Source: Stappia sp. ES.058
Lineage (GTDB): Bacteria > Pseudomonadota > Alphaproteobacteria > Rhizobiales > Stappiaceae
Assembly: GCF_900105595.1 (NCBI RefSeq)
Contig: NZ_LT629784.1
Coordinates: 2,604,001-2,668,000 of the forward strand
Direction of reading: 5' to 3'
DNA length: 64,000 bases
Shown piece by piece: positions 60,762 to 64,000 of this stretch. The notes beneath the pieces are model-generated. The model had not been told where the DNA came from. It searched no databases and saw nothing but the letters and a program-made list of their open reading frames with translations. A program made the translations under genes and the position numbers. Every line of letters begins with the position of its first letter. Within the stretch, counting starts at the first letter, position 1.

Positions 60762-61067
60762 GTTTGGCTCCGCGGCGCGCAACTCTGGATTATTGCAGCG
60801 CTTTTCACGAATTTCCACTTTAGGTTGTAATTACCATTCGATTAAACGAAAAGAAGGTCCAACAGCGCGGCCGTTGGCTCAAATCGCGGTGAACGACCGC
60901 TCCCCGCCCTTTTTAACATGCCTAAGGCGGACGCTCTGGTCACTTTGTCCGCGGTGCGATCATTGATTTTCTTCAAAACTATCATTTCGGTAAGGAGCGT
61001 AGACAGATGCCATTGCGCCAGGCACCAACGCGCCTTCTCATTCGCCTCCCACCCGTTCCAAGGCCTC
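60762..61067. other. Right flank of the acquired operon, no gene seen
   Basis: A 306-base stretch grading from AT-rich to GC-rich. It probably contains the right boundary of the transferred segment. I see no attachment site, tRNA, terminator with a clear U-run, or supported ORF. Confidence 0.4.
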
Positions 61068-61670
61068 TCACACGTTCCCGAGCACCCATGCGGACATTTC
61101 GCGCAGCACCGCGTCGGTGGCGGTGTTCAGGGCGGAGACGGCGTCGCGGACGCTTGTGCTCTTGGCGGGGGCCTCGGCGCGGAAGATGCGGCTGGCGCGG
61201 GTGCGGCCGTTGCGGTCGTTGACGAGGCGCGCCATGATTTCGACCACCGCGCGGTCGCGGCCGTCGACGCGCAGCTCGAAGGCTCTGAGGTCCGTCTGCA
61301 GCTGATAGTCGATCAAAAGCCCCTCGCCCGGCAGGCCAACGCCGCGCAGGCCGCGGGTGTTTTCCAGCGACTGGACGATCTTGGCCTGCACCACCTTGGG
61401 CAGCGTGTCCGTCCAGGCGGCCTTGGGGAAGTAGGTGTAGACGGGGCCGTCGTCGACGACGGCGATATTGGCGGTGTCGAGCGCCTGAAGCGCGCGCGGC
61501 TGCGGCACCAGCACCTGGCGCGCGCCCGAGCGGGAGCGGGCCCGTGCCTCGAGGCTTTCCGGAACGGTCAATCCGTAATAGGCCTCCGGCGCATTGTTGC
61601 CTGCACAGCCGCCGAGCGAGACCAGTACGGCCAGGCCGAAAACGGCTGCCGCGATCCTTGCCAAACTCAT
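61068..61670 (-). CDS. ABC-transport auxiliary lipoprotein (PqiC-like)
   Basis: A 200-residue lipoprotein, MSLARIAAAVFGLAVLVSLG then lipobox GGCAG (Cys near 22). The domain YYGLTVPESLEARARSRSGA, then VVDDGPVYTYFPKAAWTDTL and SLENTRGLRGVGLPGEGL, corresponds to the auxiliary lipoprotein of MCE-type lipid transporters. It follows the MlaD-like gene by about 118 bases on the same strand. It probably connects the transporter to the outer membrane. Confidence 0.85.
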   Translation of the reverse strand: MSLARIAAAVFGLAVLVSLGGCAGNNAPEAYYGLTVPESLEARARSRSGARQVLVPQPRALQALDTANIAVVDDGPVYTYFPKAAWTDTLPKVVQAKIVQSLENTRGLRGVGLPGEGLLIDYQLQTDLRAFELRVDGRDRAVVEIMARLVNDRNGRTRASRIFRAEAPAKSTSVRDAVSALNTATDAVLREMSAWVLGNV

Positions 61671-61788
61671 CGTGTCTTGCGCCCCCGTGGCATTGCGTGT
61701 GCGTCGCTTCGCTTCAACGTAACGGCCGAGACCGCGTCTGTCGCCCATGCGCAAGCCATGCGTGTCCGCACGTGTTCCTGTGCGCCGC

Positions 61789-63438
61789 TCATCGCCGCTG
61801 CGCCCCGCCGAAGGTCGGCGTGTCCGACCCGCCGAAGATGACGCGCTGCGGATTGCGGTTGAGCTCGCTGGCCGCGCGCTGGATCTCCAGCAGCGTGCGG
61901 TTGAGCTGCGCCATCGCGGCGGAGAAATCGGCGGAGCCGCGCACGGTGAACTTTTCAAGTCCGCTGGTGATCGGGCCGACGCGCTCGGCAAGCGTATCGG
62001 CCACCTTGCGAATGGCGCTGGCGGCCTTCGTGGCCTCCGTGATCAGCCCCTCGCCATCGGCGTCGACCATCGCCTCGACCTTGGCAACGACACTTTGCAC
62101 GCGCGTTCCGGTCGCATTGAGCGTTGCGGTAAGGGTCTTGGCGTCCGCCAGAATGGCATCGATGTCCGGACCCCGGCCCTTCAGGCTGTCGGAGAACTCC
62201 GTGACATTGTCGACCGCAACCCCGGCCTGGTCGATGGCGCGGGTGATCGTGTCGGTGCGCCCGGAAAGCCCTGTCGCCACATTGTCGACGGAGGCCAGAA
62301 CGCTTTCGACCCGCGCCGGATCGACCGCGGTGAGAATGCCGTTCACCTGCTCGACCGTCCCGATCAGCTTGTCGGAAATGACGCGCGCATCGGCGATGAC
62401 AGCGCGAATGTCGGCTTCGCGATCGACCGCGATCGCGGTCACCTGTTCGATATTCTCCATCGTCTTGCTGGAGGACACGACGAGCCGGTCGATGTCGTCC
62501 GACCGGTCCTGGAGGACCTTGGAGAAGGCCGCGACATTGTCGACGACCTCCGAGATCGCCTCGGGACGGACCGCACCGATCACCTTGTCAAATTCCGAAA
62601 GGCTCTCGTTCAGCCCGACGGTGAAGGTCGCCAGATCGCTGGCCGCCTTTTCCGCATCCTTGAGAACCGATGTCAGCCCATCCGCCGCATCCGCGGCCTT
62701 GGAGGTGATCGCAGCGGTGTTGTCGACGATCTCGGTGACTTTCTCGGGCGGAACGGCCTGAACGACGGCGGTGGCGCTGTCCACCAGGCCCTCCAGCCTG
62801 CCGGAGAGCTGTTGAAGCGCCTCGCCCGTGCTCGCGACGCTCGACATGAAAGTGTCGACGCCATCGGCGTTCTTGGCAAGCGCTTCGGAAAAGACGCGCG
62901 CGTTGGAGATGATGTCGCTGATGTCGTCGCGGTTGTCCTCCACGACGCGCTCCACGGCGGCAAGCGTCGTGTCCGCGCGGGAGAGAATGTCGCGCGCGCC
63001 CTCCACGATATCCTCGAAGGCGGAGCGCTCGGCATGGATCACCGGCGGCTCCTCCGCGTCGGCGTCGAGCAGCAGCGGCGAGGTCGGCGATCCTCCGGAC
63101 AATTCGACATAGGCGATGCCCGACAGCGTCTGGAACCCGAGCGTCGCCTTGACGTCGGCGCGCAGCGGCGTGGTCGGATTGACCCGGATGGTGGCGATCA
63201 CGACCGACGGGTCTTTCGGATCGAACCCGAGCGAGCCGACATCGCCGACCTTGATGCCGTTGAAGTTCACCGCGCCACCGACCGACAGGCCCGTCACGGC
63301 CCCGTTGAAGATGACCTTGACGGGAAGCGCGCGCGGACCCTCCGACCGGCTGCCAAGCCAGTAGATGAACGCGAATCCGATGAACATCGTGACGAATACG
63401 AACGCGCCGATCGCCACATAGTTCGCGCGGGTTTCCAT
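61789..63438 (-). CDS. MlaD-like MCE-domain protein
   Basis: A 549-residue protein. One N-terminal transmembrane helix (YVAIGAFVFVTMFIGFAFIY) is followed by an MCE domain at about residues 36-115 (VKVIFNGAVTGLSVGGAVNF, NGIKVGDVGSLGFDP, TLSGIAYVELSGG). A very long helical C-terminal region then runs to the end, typical of the long MlaD/PqiB-like proteins of Rhizobiales. It forms a hexameric periplasmic tube for phospholipid movement. It sits between the ATPase and lipoprotein genes of one transporter operon. Confidence 0.92.
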   Translation of the reverse strand: METRANYVAIGAFVFVTMFIGFAFIYWLGSRSEGPRALPVKVIFNGAVTGLSVGGAVNFNGIKVGDVGSLGFDPKDPSVVIATIRVNPTTPLRADVKATLGFQTLSGIAYVELSGGSPTSPLLLDADAEEPPVIHAERSAFEDIVEGARDILSRADTTLAAVERVVEDNRDDISDIISNARVFSEALAKNADGVDTFMSSVASTGEALQQLSGRLEGLVDSATAVVQAVPPEKVTEIVDNTAAITSKAADAADGLTSVLKDAEKAASDLATFTVGLNESLSEFDKVIGAVRPEAISEVVDNVAAFSKVLQDRSDDIDRLVVSSSKTMENIEQVTAIAVDREADIRAVIADARVISDKLIGTVEQVNGILTAVDPARVESVLASVDNVATGLSGRTDTITRAIDQAGVAVDNVTEFSDSLKGRGPDIDAILADAKTLTATLNATGTRVQSVVAKVEAMVDADGEGLITEATKAASAIRKVADTLAERVGPITSGLEKFTVRGSADFSAAMAQLNRTLLEIQRAASELNRNPQRVIFGGSDTPTFGGAQRR

Positions 63439-63472
63439 GCTTACCTCAAATCCTCAGTCGATCCCGCCCGGG

Positions 63473-64000
63473 TCACATGCGTCGCAACGCCCGAACGCCG
63501 TTGAAATACTCCTGCACCCAGTCATTGTCGAAACGCTGCAGCTCCTCGATCTTGCCGGCGGTCAGAACCCGTTTCTCCCCTAATACCGCGACGCGGTCGC
63601 AAATGGAATGCAGACTGTCCAGATCGTGGGTCACCATATAGACGGTCAACCCCAGCGTCTCCCTCAGTTTCAGCACCAGATCATCGAAAGCGGCCGCGCC
63701 GATGGGATCGAGCCCGGAGGTCGGCTCGTCGAGAAAGACGAGGTCCGGATCGAGCGCCAGCGCGCGCGCCAGGCTCGCACGCTTGATCATGCCGCCGGAG
63801 AGCTCGGACGGGACCTTGTCGGCGGCGGAGCGCGACAGGCCGACCATCTCGATCTTCAGGAGCGCCAGTTCGTCCATCAACCGTTCCGACATGCGCATGT
63901 GCTCGCGCATCGGAAGCTGGATGTTCTGCCGCACGGTCAGCGAGGAAAACAGCGCGCCTTGCTGAAACAGCACCCCCCAGCGCCGCTCCACCGCATGACG
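63473..64000 (-). CDS. MlaF-like ABC transporter ATPase, C-terminal part
   Basis: The C-terminal portion of an ABC ATPase; the gene continues past the right edge, so the internal ATG at 63991 is not the start. The Q-loop (LFQQGALFSSLTVRQN), signature LSGGMIKRASLARAL, Walker B DLVFLDEPTSGLDPIGA and H-loop VTHDLDSL are all present. The GMIKRA form and the adjacent MlaD-like gene identify it as the MCE lipid transporter ATPase. It is 34 bases upstream of the MlaD-like gene in the same direction. Confidence 0.92.
   Translation of the reverse strand, partial: RHAVERRWGVLFQQGALFSSLTVRQNIQLPMREHMRMSERLMDELALLKIEMVGLSRSAADKVPSELSGGMIKRASLARALALDPDLVFLDEPTSGLDPIGAAAFDDLVLKLRETLGLTVYMVTHDLDSLHSICDRVAVLGEKRVLTAGKIEELQRFDNDWVQEYFNGVRALRRM

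Overview
The window looks like chromosomal DNA of a polarly growing alphaproteobacterium of the Rhizobiales (Hyphomicrobiales). Stappiaceae-type genera such as Stappia or Roseibium are my guess, not a demonstrated assignment. The grounds are high GC, the FliX/FlbT/FlaF set of flagellar regulators, FliL-FliM-DUF6468-MotE gene order, a DksA without the cysteine zinc finger, and a growth-pole-ring (GPR/RgsE-type) giant protein.

Positions 1-28,000 are a flagellar island. Minus strand: a MotE-like gene (cut by the left edge), a DUF6468 gene, fliM, fliL, an HD-GYP gene, dksA, fliX, and later flgE-flgK-flgL. Plus strand: flgF-flgG-flgA-flgH, flgI-flgJ-FlgN-like, a FlaG-like gene, three tandem flagellins, flbT-flaF. 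Two plus-strand operons and flgE have GG-N10-GC sigma-54 promoters; fliL, fliX and all three flagellins have TTAA-N7-TTNN CtrA-like boxes. This resembles the Caulobacter hierarchy. Between the FlaG-like gene and the flagellins lies a flagellin glycosylation set: a FlmG-like TPR glycosyltransferase, a CBS-NeuB-SAF-TIM-barrel fusion and a CMP-sugar synthetase.

Positions 28,100-52,200 are a mixed region. It holds a MoxR ATPase and its likely VWA partner separated by about 7.5 kb, a DUF2975/XRE regulatory pair, SixA, YcjX and its membrane partner, a CSS-EAL phosphodiesterase, a PhyH-like and a TylF-like enzyme, an MCP, Lrp and AraC regulators, small proteins, a transglutaminase-like gene, a B12 radical SAM enzyme, an MFS transporter, a ferredoxin and an Hpt protein. 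It also has two decayed genes (a frameshifted lipoprotein and an aminotransferase with an internal deletion) and several small palindromic MITE-like elements whose borders repeatedly coincide with TAG stop codons.

Positions 52,486-57,972 encode the 1,828-residue GPR-like coiled-coil protein. After its terminator comes a visibly AT-richer, probably acquired three-gene operon (SPL-like radical SAM, DnaQ-like exonuclease, P-loop kinase-like NTPase; 58,493-60,761). The right edge returns to core genes for an MCE/Mla-type lipid transporter on the minus strand (ATPase cut by the edge, MlaD-like, lipoprotein).

The observations most worth a second look are a five-unit array of small hairpins with constant loops and compensating stem changes downstream of flgL (22,620-22,887), the three-gene radical SAM/exonuclease/kinase cassette, and the stop-codon-associated palindromic elements. 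No rRNA, tRNA, CRISPR array or complete insertion sequence was seen.
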